Assembly: GCA_025765595.1 (NCBI GenBank)
Contig: JAIVFH010000148.1
Location: 1-64,000 of the forward strand
Length of the DNA stretch: 64,000 nt
Reading direction: 5' to 3'
Origin: Obelidium mucronatum
Lineage: Eukaryota; Chytridiomycota; Chytridiomycetes; Chytridiales; Chytriomycetaceae
Positions 1-9,709 of this stretch are shown here, one piece after another. Every line of letters begins with the position of its first letter. The first letter of the stretch is position 1. The notes under the pieces were generated by a model that saw nothing but the letters and a program-made list of their open reading frames with translations, had not been told where the DNA came from and ran no database searches. A program made the position numbers and the translations under genes.

Positions 1-1357
1 ACGCGCCTCTGGTGCCGATGACGGTCCCATGATTCAAGGCATCGCGTTCGTCAGCCCAAAGACTCTCCAACGAAAGTTCACGCTTCCCCATACCGGAGTA
101 ATTCATGGCATGGCCATTCCAAAGGGGATAACGTTGATTGTTGGTGGCGGATTCCACGGAAAGAGCACACTGATGGATGCGCTGCAAATGGGTGTATATA
201 ATCATATTCCAGGGGATGGTCGGGAGTTTGTTGTCACCGAATCTACGGTTTTGAAGATCAGAGCTGAGGACGGAAGGTCTGCTCCAATTAAGCTTGCTTG
301 ATTTGAAGTTTAAATGATTCTTTTTTTTTTGGAAGATCCATCACGGCGGTAGATGTTTCTCCATTCATTTCAAATCTTCCCTTTCGGACAGGATACAACT
401 CAATTCAGCACGCTTGATGCAAGCGGGTCCACATCAATGGCCGCAAACATTCAAGAAGCATTAGAATATGGGTGCTCCGGCTTTTTATTTGACGAAGATA
501 GGCGAGTTGCGAATTTCATCACAATGCCAGGCTAAACACGTTTCGACGGTACATCATATCTAGCTGTGCAACAAACTTTCTTATTCGGGACCAGAGAATG
601 CAGCAACTGATCTCTCCGGAAAAGGAACCAATCACTCCCCTGATTTCAAAAGTGCGTTCGCTCCATCAGGATCTCGGGTGCTCAAGCGTGCTTGTGGTTG
701 GCGGATGTGGGAGTTACTTGGACGTTGCCGACTTGGTCATTTCAATGGATTCTTACGTCGCCAAGTAATTCCCCCTTTTTTGAATCAACAATCTCAGTGT
801 TAAGGAAAAGACAAAAATCAGAGATGTAACGATAGAAGCCAAACGGATCGCAACAGCTCTTCCTGAACATCACATTCAAACCAAAATATCTCTCCCTCAA
901 CAACCTCGTCTATTACAACTCCCTTCAAATTTACAGGCTCTCAGCCGATAAAATGGATAATGAATCAGCTCCAACATACCACACGAGCCAACCTCCAATG
1001 TTTGCGAAATCAGCATCCACGAAATCCGCTGCACGTCGTACTCATATGATAACATTTTCTGGAATCGATGTAGATCTTTCTGGTCTTGAACAACTTGTCC
1101 ATACATCGCAATCCAGACTTATCGTTGACGCGTTGGTTTATTTACGTGAGATTGCTGAAACGCAAAACGGAGCAACGGCGGCGTTTAGTTTAAAAGAAGC
1201 GGTGCATCGTTTAGAACAGGTTTGGGATCGAGATGGTTTGGAAGCGGTTGGAAGATTTGCGAGCACTGGAGGAGTTGTTGGGGATTATGCGAGGCCAAGA
1301 GGGATTGAAGTCGTGGCTGCTTTGAATAGAATCAGAGGGCTAGCCAGTTTGGGTTAA
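1..1357 (+). CDS. Predicted ATPase of the ABC class (PF09818-like), 5' truncated
   Basis: The 3' part of a gene that runs off the left edge. A P-loop (GGGFHGKST) is followed by the family blocks FGQDTTQFSTLDASGSTS, a Walker-B-like LFDED, CATNFLIRDQRM, and a C-terminal RRTHMITFSGIDVDLS block. This order matches the P-loop ATPases of PF09818, known mainly from bacteria and fungi, whose cellular role is unclear. I infer three introns: 277-335, 502-563 and 765-821. The second keeps the conserved DED-S-CATNF junction in frame only with a GC donor (AG|GCGAGT) and TAG acceptor; no GT donor restores the frame. The stop is TAA at 1355-1357. Family assignment is secure from the motif order; function is not inferred. 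Confidence 0.75.
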
Positions 1358-1552
1358 TCTACTCCTTATTTTGTATCATTTGGTCTAGTTGTTCGACTTT
1401 CAGGGTTCGAGTCACATGACTTGACAAAAAATTGTCATTTATCTCGATGATTACACAATAACATTTCGAGAATAGTAATAATGATTTATCGATAACGGTG
1501 AACAATCCCTGAGACATAACTTTCTTTTGAAATTGAAATTGTTATCACCCCA

Positions 1553-2413
1553 TTGTCTGTACCACAAATGAAGTCTGATTCCCTCCAACCATCAACGCCA
1601 GCAATATCTTTCCAAGGATGCATATTCCTAGCGACGCTATGCGGTGCTATTGCAGAAACGTCAGCCAACGGCATCCTTTCTGTCATTTTTCAGTGGTCAT
1701 CAATGGGTCGAAAAGTACGGGTTTGGATAACCGGATGGATTATGACCATATATAATCTGCTTCAAATCTGCGCAATGGTCCTCTTTGTGTTTGGATGGTT
1801 TATTGATAATGACAACTGTCAGTTTGGCTTCTACGCCAACTTAATATCTCACACACAGTCTCTCTTCTTTGGTACAAAACTCATACATTCTTACTTGGAC
1901 AAAGCAAACCTGATTCCCGCCTTTTCACTGACACAGACGCCTTCATAATGTATAAAACACTTGTAGTCTCTGGCTACAACACACGCGTTCGGCACATAAT
2001 CTTTATTCTCGCGACACATCGTTTGATTTGGGCGATAGGGGATCTCGCACTATCCAAAGGTTTCTGGGACGTTGAGATAGAAACTTGCGGATATAGACAG
2101 GATCCTGTTACGGGAACAGGGTATACCATTTCGGATATCCTAATTGACGTTTTTTCAACGGTTGCTTCATGGATATACACATGGAACGACCTGAATTCTT
2201 CGTTTTCTGCTTTGGAAATGGCTATTCTGCAAGAAAACTGTAACTACAGTAATCCAAAATTTTGCTTAATTTAATCCTCACCTTCTGCAAACAGGCGTTC
2301 GTTCCGCTTTAGTAACTGCAGTTAATGTCTGTAATATCTACGTTTCAAATATGACGCTGGATCCCTTCAGTTATAACGTGTTCTTTCTTTTTCAGCAGTA
2401 CATTTGTAAGTAA
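1553..2413 (+). CDS. Uncharacterised multi-TM protein, family copy 1
   Basis: Three exons with introns 1872-1936 and 2240-2294. Several hydrophobic segments suggest a polytopic membrane protein of about 245 residues. Its most conserved stretch is SKGFWDVEIETCGYRQDPV, followed by TGTGYTISDILIDVFSTV. The same gene type occurs at 14222-15174 (minus) and 63078-63695 (plus). Aligning copies 1 and 2 fixed the splice sites: both introns sit at the same protein position and phase (after SFD/FFD before the YKT segment, and after QEN). No known family is recognised. A sensor or receptor role would be a guess from topology only. The start is ATG 1553, with an alternative in-frame ATG 15 bases downstream. 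Confidence 0.6.
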
Positions 2414-2656
2414 TTAACAAAACGCGTCTGATTCGATTAACTAAAACCAAACAAAAGACACGCGTATTTTGAACTCGGAGTTCTTTTGGATGGACCAGAG
2501 GAGAAAACTATTACAGAACCGAGTGGATGTTAAGGAATCAGCATGTCGTCACCGAAATCCCACCCTAAACAAGCCCCTCTTCAACACGAAACAAAAAAAT
2601 GACGGAACGTTTGAACGATAATCGAGTTGAATCAAGAGTGTGTATTACTATTTCCA

Positions 2657-3504
2657 TTACATGTACATGAGCAACAAATCATCCTTTTTGTCCACCAAAT
2701 TCTTGTCTTCCCGCTCTCTCACAGCCGCGATATGAGGAAGGATAAGCGATGCAGCAAGACGACTGTCAAACTTGACACGCAACGCTGATTCTGCCGCAGC
2801 CGCGAGTGGACCAATGCACTCATCAACAGAGTTTGGATTCATTCCATGCAATAATCGGGCATTTTCCGGCTGTCGCTCTTTTTTCGCTGGCGAACAAATT
2901 AAAGTTGTTGAGATTGAAGGACAGCAGTGGAGACAAGGAACCAAGGCCCCCAGAAAACGATCATTCAGTGGCAGAGAAGTATTCAAGAGAGGTGTAGGAA
3001 CTAATAAATGAAATGTATGAGTTGTTTGAAAAGCGCGATTCCTTTCTCTCACGCACCATCTGATGTATTGATCCCAGCATACAAAACAGATCCACTTTGC
3101 GATACATTCAGCGCAGATACAAGAAACACTTGAGACACGTTTTGGGCTTTAAGCAGCTCAGTAATAGCAACTGAAAGAGTTGCAATGCGATCTGGGGCAG
3201 GAAGACCATTGATTGCAACAAGCGACAGTCCCGACTGAGAAGAAAGGTGTTAGAAGCCCTTACATTGCTTTCATGATTTAAATGCCGATACCTGAAGAGT
3301 TACAACATCGATTGTGCCGCTGTTTGATTCAGTCCAGAGTCCTTCCATCACCAACTGTCCTCTTTCCACTACAGATTCGCTCTTGCTCAGGCTTCCAAAG
3401 ATACGGACTCCAGTTCCATTAATGTCGGAGGCCCATGATAGCGCAACTCGTTTGGCCAGGAAAGTCAGTGATTCAAGTTGGAGGGTTGGTGTTGTTTGGA
3501 CCAT
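2657..3504 (-). CDS. Conserved hypothetical protein, three exons
   Basis: ATG at 3504, introns 3235-3291 and 3001-3056, stop at 2657-2659; about 245 residues. The spliced protein is soluble-looking, with no signal peptide or TM segment. It has an LPAPDRIATLSVAITELLK helix-like block and a charged C-terminus. The size and the alternating strand/helix feel resemble small chaperone-type proteins such as proteasome assembly chaperone 1, but no diagnostic motif is visible, so I do not name it. It ends tail-to-head about 180 bp from the ENPP-like gene on the same strand. Clean splice sites that keep one open frame through three exons support it as a real gene. Confidence 0.5.
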
Positions 3505-3685
3505 TTTATTTTTTTACTGCAGGTTGCGCGTTACCAAGTCTCAGAACTCCTAACACCTACTGGGAAAACTTAACTTATGAGAAGCATTTCAGCGGCAATA
3601 CATTTCTTGTACTGACCAATAGACTTTCTTCAAAAGAATTCCAATACAAAGTCGCTTTCCATATTTTCGAAAACCAGCTTCCAAA

Positions 3686-5510
3686 TCATACAAGTAATCC
3701 ATTGAACACATCCACTGACGAATCTACCCCAGCCGCACTCTTTACACCACCGCCAATCAGCTTTACCAACAACGCATAAACGTCAACAGTCCTCACAGGA
3801 GAGCCGCTTGATTTTATCCCACTTTTGAAGGCCGGTCCCTGGCCCGCAAATACTCCTTGCATACTCGCAATAGTATGCAAATACCCGGCACTTCCCCCAG
3901 AAATGGGAACTGTCGGATATCCGGGAGTTTTATACGCAAGCACAACTCCTTCCACAGGAAGTATCAGAATATCCGGAATCCGATCGCCACCAGATTCGAA
4001 TCCAGGAGCCGGGTTGATTCCCTTTACATAGTACGTTAAAGATGATTCGAATGCTTTTGCTTTGGTCGAAAATGCTTGAACATCGACTGTGCCAAATGTC
4101 ATTTTTTTGAGCACAATTCTTATCCACTTCTAAAAAAAAAAAACAAGGGTACTCACAGTTTCCATTCGTGTACAAATACGCCATCGGTCTATTTTGAACA
4201 ATAATTGTCGTTGAAACATCAAATAGGTCTTCGTAATATACTGTTTTGGAGTTATCCACTGCCGACATTCCGTGATCCGAGACGACAACAATATTCACAG
4301 GACCAGTCTTGAAAGCTTGTGCAGCTGCTATTATTTTCGCAAATGATTGATCCAACGCTGTCAAATTCGCCTTCAACCTCTGCCAACTGTTGTTAATACA
4401 ATAAGTCCCACTACCTCCATGAAAAAAAGTACAAACCGACACATCCGTTCCCATAGCTGTACCAGCGACATCCATCACACGCATATGCGTGGCAATAAAC
4501 GCAGGAGTCACAATCGGCGTCGTACCGTCAATCCCAACACCCTTGATCCAATTTTCAACCACCCCTGCTCTAAATAAATCTGTTTGCGTTTTGTTGAATG
4601 CAGCATTGAAATGATGGAGAGATTGTGTTGATTCCAGCTTCCGAGCCTGGCCTACAAATAAATGCAAACTTTGAAGCTACAGGTAATCAAAATCCATCCA
4701 ATAATACGTTCTCACCAGCTTACTGTTCCAGATGTATATCCTGCTAGATTGTACGCTCTGCCATAGCTGAAAAATAAACCATGTTAAACTGGTTTTGAAA
4801 AGATAAGTATCTCACCGGAACACCCCCATAAAAAATCGGATTATTCACAGAATTATACGAATTATTTCGACTGTAGCTGGCATTGTATTCTGAATTCACG
4901 CTCGTCGAATGGAAATAGTCCCCCACAAGCCCATGCTTGGCAGGTAAGAGACCAGTGATCATTGAGTACTGATTGGGAAATGATTGCGCAGGAAACACTG
5001 GCTGAAGGGACGATACGGCAGCTTTCTCGAAGAAATCAAACAGAGCCGGGGTAATTGTTTTATCTTTAGTGATTGGAGAGTTAAATTGAGCTGGCCTACC
5101 ATCTGTTTAAGACCAACCCAAATAGTCTTCTCGGAATCCATCGAGACCAATCAGCAGCGTCAATGCAGTGGCTTTTGACGATTGAGGATGTAGAGGGCGC
5201 TTGCGAGTTGCCTCTGAAGTGCCTAAAGGAACACTGATGCCAAGCACAATTCCAATCACAACCTAGACCCACTGCGGCTGAGTAAAAGACGACTTTCCGT
5301 CGAGTGAGCGTTGTTCTGATGCCATTCTTCAGGATAGAGTATGCATTTAGAATTTCAAGCACTCGTCAACTTCCACTCAACTTGGTAGAAGCAATTTACC
5401 GCATATTTCCTGTTGATTCCCAGAGAGGAAGTAAATCGGTTTTCTCGTTCTTTGCTCTGGATGAACGCTGAGTTTGACGGATTGAGCTCAATATCTTCGC
5501 CTTGAGTCAT
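3686..5510 (-). CDS. Degenerate ENPP-type phosphodiesterase, membrane anchored
   Basis: Type II membrane layout: a short cytosolic N-terminus, then a TM segment (VVIGIVLGISV) made by joining exon 1 (5510-5400) to an exon starting at 5262. Family landmarks follow: LLIGLDGFREDYL (first metal Asp), FPAQSFPNQYSMITG (nucleophile loop, Ser where the family has Thr), VVVSDHGMS (Asp-His pair) and a C-terminal GQGPAFKSG. Two metal-ligand histidines look lost: the D..GH motif reads MDVAGTAMG and GTHGY reads GSAGY. Near 4740-4765 and 4612-4616 the family match jumps frame twice (PLWQSVQ, then GYTSGTVSW/PGSEA, then FNAAF). One open frame survives if an upstream GTAAGC donor is used, but then the WPGSEA block is lost. 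It may be a pseudoenzyme, a decaying gene, or affected by consensus errors. Exon borders in the middle are tentative. Confidence 0.6.
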
Positions 5511-5654
5511 GATCTTTTTTTGTGATAGTTTCTAAAATGCTTGGAAATTGAGAATTATCGTCATTCATAAAGACATGTGCACGTTTTGAATTTTGGTTGA
5601 AATATTTGCATTCTTGTATCAAATTATGACGCGACATGGGACTTGATCAAGACA

Positions 5655-6076
5655 ATGAAGCAGAATCGAATTTCTTTGCTGGATGACAGCTTCATCCAAA
5701 TCACCCCCGTTGATTTATTGGCAGACAGCCTAACAAAGCTGTGTGTCTCACAACCGGCTTTTGGGAGAGACAATGTGTGCACCTATCTGCAAGTATAGAG
5801 ACTTGTATTTCGTGGAACTAGCTTTCTAGATCGCTCAAACTGGCAGACTCGGGGAACCACCCAATGACAGGCGATGTATTTTCAACCATTATGACGCGGG
5901 AATGCAGGAAGCCAAGTTCTCCGCTTTTCCCATTTTCGGAAGCAATTGAAGCAATGGCTGTTGCGAAATTCCAACAGTCTTGGCTCATTCCATCGGATAT
6001 TCCAGGCCTTCCTGTGCTGATTCCCAATGCAGTTGAGTTGTGGTTGGGGTATTTGACGCATTTCTTTTCGACATGA
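5655..6076 (+). CDS. Small hypothetical protein
   Basis: ATG 5655, one inferred intron (5777-5829, GT-AG, 53 nt), stop 6074-6076; about 122 residues. The N-terminal part contains ITPVDLLADSLTKLCVSQP and the second exon is Pro/Phe-rich with a hydrophobic C-terminus (VELWLGYLTHFF). The frame upstream of 5655 is open a little further without an ATG, so the true start could be on an unseen exon. It lies between the divergent ENPP-like gene and the kinase at 6154. I recognise no domain. Confidence 0.35.
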
Positions 6077-6153
6077 AAAAAGATTGAACGATAAATATTC
6101 GGACATGATCAAAACACCAAAAACAAAGAACAAAAACAAAAACAAAAAAAGAA

Positions 6154-7751
6154 ATGTTGGGCAACAGCATCAGCAACAGCACCAGCAGCACAGCATCGAA
6201 GCCGCTGTGGGAGCGCTACGAGGCGGTGACGAAGCACGGCGAGGGCGCATTCGGCGCGGTGTTCAAGGCGCGGCGGCTGAGCGACGGCGGCTTTGTGGCG
6301 GTGAAGAGCCAGGCGGTGGCGGCGGCGGGCGACCAGGCGGGCATTCCGTCCGTGTTTTACCGCGAGCTGATGGTGCTGCAGGAGACGACGGAAACGGCCG
6401 AAAAGACGCGTTTTCCGTTTGTCATCAGGTTGTTTTTTTATTTTGTTTCTTTTTGTTGCTTCTTTCTTTCGCGTTTAATAGTCGATAAAAGGCTCCATGA
6501 ATTCGCTAGAGACGACACCCATGTCATGCTCGTCATGGATCTCTGCTTAATGAGTCTCCATGACGCACTCAACTCCTACGGATGTCTGTCGGTCCTGATG
6601 ACAAAGGTTCGTTCTTCCCTCGCGTTTTATTCTATACAGTAAACTTAGGAGATTTTGCACGCTAGCACATTCTGTACCAACTCACTCTTGCAATTGCCTT
6701 CATTAATGACCATGGATTCATGCATCGTGACTTGAAACCTCAGAATATCATGATTTCCGATTGGCCTCCTGGCGGTATCATGCAAATCAAATTGATTGAT
6801 TTTGGTCTCGCTCGTCCAGAACCTTATCCGCTTCATCCAATGAGTCCTGTTGTTCAGACTGTTTTATATCGCGCTCCCGAAGTGATTTTTCAGCAAGAGG
6901 ATTATGGGAAGAAGTGGTATGTGTGAAATGACTACCGCCGGAGGCGGTGAAGAATACCGGAATACCGCCGTAGGCGGTAAAGAATACCGCCGTAGGCGGT
7001 GAACTTCTTTTTTTTTGAATTCCGCCGTAGGCGGTGAATTTCTCTCTATTCACAATGTTTCCATACCGAATCTCCTCTCCTCCATACATTTTTATTCCAA
7101 ATCCCATATTCACTCCAATCATTCTAATTCTGTGTAGCTATTCTTGCATGATTGACATGTGGTCAATTGGTTGCATCTTTGCAGGTTGGTTTACTTTAAG
7201 TCGTTAGGTAGTCATTGATTAACTTTATCCAAATACAGAACTCCTTCTTGCAAGGCCTCTGTTTCTAGGTAACACGCTATTATCGTATATGGCAGAATCA
7301 CTTTTGCCAACTGGATTATTTATCTTTTAAGTGAGCAACGAATTTGAAATTCGAAAAGCCATTCTTGAGTAACTATCAGCTGTATTTTTCCAAAAATGCT
7401 GCTCTATTTTCGTTAACTAATTATCTGTAGTACCATTGGTCCTCCCGGCCCAGATGATTTTCCAAACCCCGACGATACAATACTGTTTGAATGCTCTTTT
7501 CAGTCTGCGAAAGCGTTGGATAAACGTTTCCAAACTTTCTTTGCCGAGAATCCCCTTGGACGCGATGTTATGAAGGTACGTGTTTTGAGAGTGTGCTCCC
7601 GAAATGGTAACTCGTTCTTTTTTTTCTTTTGAAGGGCCTTTTGACGTATAATCCCAAGAAGCGCATGCATCCGTGGGTGTTGCTTCAGCATCAATGGTTC
7701 TGTGACATTATGCATGACTACAGAGTCTGGTCACAGCAATATTCGATCTGA
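6154..7751 (+). CDS. CDK-like CMGC protein kinase
   Basis: Eight exons giving about 338 residues. Inferred introns: 6429-6491, 6607-6665, 6917-7137, 7185-7238, 7269-7331, 7369-7430, 7576-7634. Kinase landmarks in order: Gly-rich loop GEGAFGAVF, VAVK lysine, a PSTAIRE-helix position reading PSVFYRE, HRDLKPQNIM, DFGLARPE, VLYRAPEVIF, and MWSIGCIFAELL. The short C-terminal lobe ends with TYNPKKRMHPWVLLQHQWF. The layout is that of a cyclin-dependent kinase, probably CDK8/CDC2-related, that phosphorylates Ser/Thr-Pro sites with a cyclin partner. The cyclin-binding helix is not one of the standard variants, so the subfamily is open. Exon 1 is strongly GC-rich compared with the rest. The third intron is unusually long and holds four hairpin repeats. 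Confidence 0.8.
6934..7035. repeat. Four CCGCCGTAGGCGG hairpin repeats inside a kinase intron
   Basis: Four copies of a near-perfect palindrome (CCGCC-GTA/GGA-GGCGG, usually followed by TRAA) lie in the 221-nt intron 6917-7137, at about 6934, 6963, 6985 and 7021. Each can form a short GC-rich hairpin. Related palindromes recur at 31858-31990, 33911 and 40730. Confidence 0.75.
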
Positions 7752-7905
7752 GCAAAAAAAAAAAAACTTGCTTCTCGTTCCCGCTTGCCTCTTTTCTCCT
7801 TTGTATAAATCAGAGATATTTATTTTGAATAAAATTAATGGTCGATCCGTTCTATTGAATTTCACGTCATTTGAACCACTGAGAGGCCACGGCTTGTCTT
7901 TTATT

Positions 7906-8507
7906 TTATCGATGGAAAAAGTAATTGTTGTTGCTGAAACACAATACAGGCGTTGTTCTATCCGCATTCACGATCCGCACAGTCACTTGTCCCCAAACGT
8001 TGGCTTGCGGAACAATACCCTTAGAGTTAAGTAAAAAAAAAGTCGCGTAAGCTTGAAAGGAAAAAACGCAAAAAAAAAAAGCAATCATGAAAGAGTGTGT
8101 ACCGGAAGAATCATTCTCAAATCCTGCGTGAACCAGTTTGAATTCACAGGACACGATACTCCACCCAATGAACAAAAGTCAAAGACTTGCGTTTGACTCT
8201 GTCCACCAATACACCACTGCGCGTTCCCCAAAGGACACACGGTCGTGCTAATGTATACCAATGCTCCCTTTGTAACAGTCACGGAATACCATCCGTTTAA
8301 AAGCACCATGGAGGGTTGATTGTATCCCATTGCTATTGGTGGAAGTGAATTGTAAGGGGGTGCTGTGGAGAGACTGAAGGTGTCTGCGTTGTTACAGGTT
8401 TGCCATTTACAGTCTTGCGGGTATCTGTCGCATTGCGCGTTTACAATGGACATGAGGATCGTGGAAAATAGTAGAATTTTGAATAAGGGTATCACTCCGA
8501 TGGTCAT
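7906..8507 (-). CDS. Small secreted ML/NPC2-like protein, paralog A
   Basis: ATG 8507 begins a clear signal peptide (hydrophobic core FKILLFSTILMSIVNA). One intron (8020-8102), stop at 7906. The mature part has paired cysteines (CDRYPQDCKWQTC, FDFCSLGGVSCP) and ends with WGQVTVRIVNADRTTPVLC. Spacing of cysteines, a predicted beta-rich fold, and a final strand with a late Cys resemble the MD-2-related lipid-recognition (ML) domain of PG/PI transfer proteins. The match is by pattern only. It is adjacent to and homologous with 8767-9442, so the pair arose by tandem duplication. The longer upstream frame lacks an ATG. Confidence 0.55.
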
Positions 8508-8766
8508 CGCGGCTGATATGGTTTTTAGTTGTAACAGTTGTTTTGGGGAAACAATGGTGACACTTTTGCATTGTTCCAACAAACGGAGAAACAAGACAAG
8601 TAGAAGCTATATAAAGACCTCATTCATTAAATGTAGAAAATTTAAGATCTCATGTGAAATTCAGAATAGTGTATATCATTAAGGTATAACGAATCCAAAA
8701 TAAACGCGTCGAAAAAATCATAAAATAAAAGCGAAACCAAAAAAAAAAAAAAAAAAGAGTCGCGCA

Positions 8767-9442
8767 CTAATCGCAACCAGGGCAAGTCTGGAAGAGGATA
8801 TTTGAATTCTGGATGCAAAGAGCAGTTCCTCCCGCCTGGTCAGTAATGACAAATTTCACGCTTCCCCATACGCCAGATTCTTTCACAAACCCAGGAATAA
8901 TAAGCGTCATGTTTTTGACGAACCAGTTGGCCGCTGCTGGACAACCGGCAAACGGTAATCGACAAAAGTCAAACGTGTTTTGCTTGTATACGGGCAAAAG
9001 GCATGGACTGGAGCTTTGTTGATTTCCACTTCCAGCACAGATGGTAGCGCTTGCAGTTAGTTTCGTCCCTTCTGAAAGTGTTGATGTGTACCTATTATTT
9101 GTTTGTAATTTATTTTTTACGTTTTGCATTGCGATTCATAGTTTATCACATACCATCCAAGCAAGGAAAGCTGAGTTGGGGTTCTATTTGATTGCAACGT
9201 TGTTGTGAGTAACGCCAACTTACATATTCTACTGTTACATCCTCAACTTACCCAGCACCGACCCACATTTGCTTCATTTGAGTAATTGAAAAGGACTGTG
9301 TTCCACACGTTGTCCATCCATACATTTCCTGGCGTTCTGCAAGATCTCGCACTTCCAGATCGTGGGATGCAAACTCTTCAATGTTGGGAGTAGCGCGTGC
9401 GGCAAAGTAGCCCAAGGAAAGCAGCGCCGAGAGGAAAAGCAT
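8767..9442 (-). CDS. Small secreted ML/NPC2-like protein, paralog B
   Basis: Three exons: 9442-9252, 9183-9154 (a 30-nt micro-exon) and 9091-8767. The N-terminal signal peptide is MLFLSALLSLGYFAARA. The micro-exon encodes TPTQLSLLGW, which lines up with SMVLLNGW of paralog A and restores the frame into YTSTLSEGTKL. The C-terminal half (FDFCRLPFAGCPAAANWF, then VWGSVKFVITDQ and ALC) is clearly homologous to paralog A. A secreted lipid-binding role is suggested by the ML-like pattern but not proven. Both genes sit head-to-tail on the minus strand. Confidence 0.55.
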
Positions 9443-9709
9443 CGCGTATAGTATCAGATAGTTTAAAAATTAGATGAGTTAATTATTTTAGAAGGGGCTT
9501 GGAAAAAAGGAAAGAAGCGGGTTTGTATTCTGATTGGGACAACTGACTCTGAACCAATCACATTCAAGAATCTTTCAGCTAAGACAGCGTTCGCATAGCA
9601 GACCCGGGCTAAGTTGTAAGTAGCTCAAGTTCTCTGTGGATTTTACTTAAATGAAATAAAGCAGAGTTACTTTCATTCTTTTTATCTTTATTTTCATTCA
9701 CATTCATTT

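Noticed and set aside
4744..4766. ENPP-like gene as a simple pseudogene with two frameshifts
   Set aside because: Not fully accepted, because a strong upstream donor (GTAAGC) keeps a continuous reading frame; status left open.
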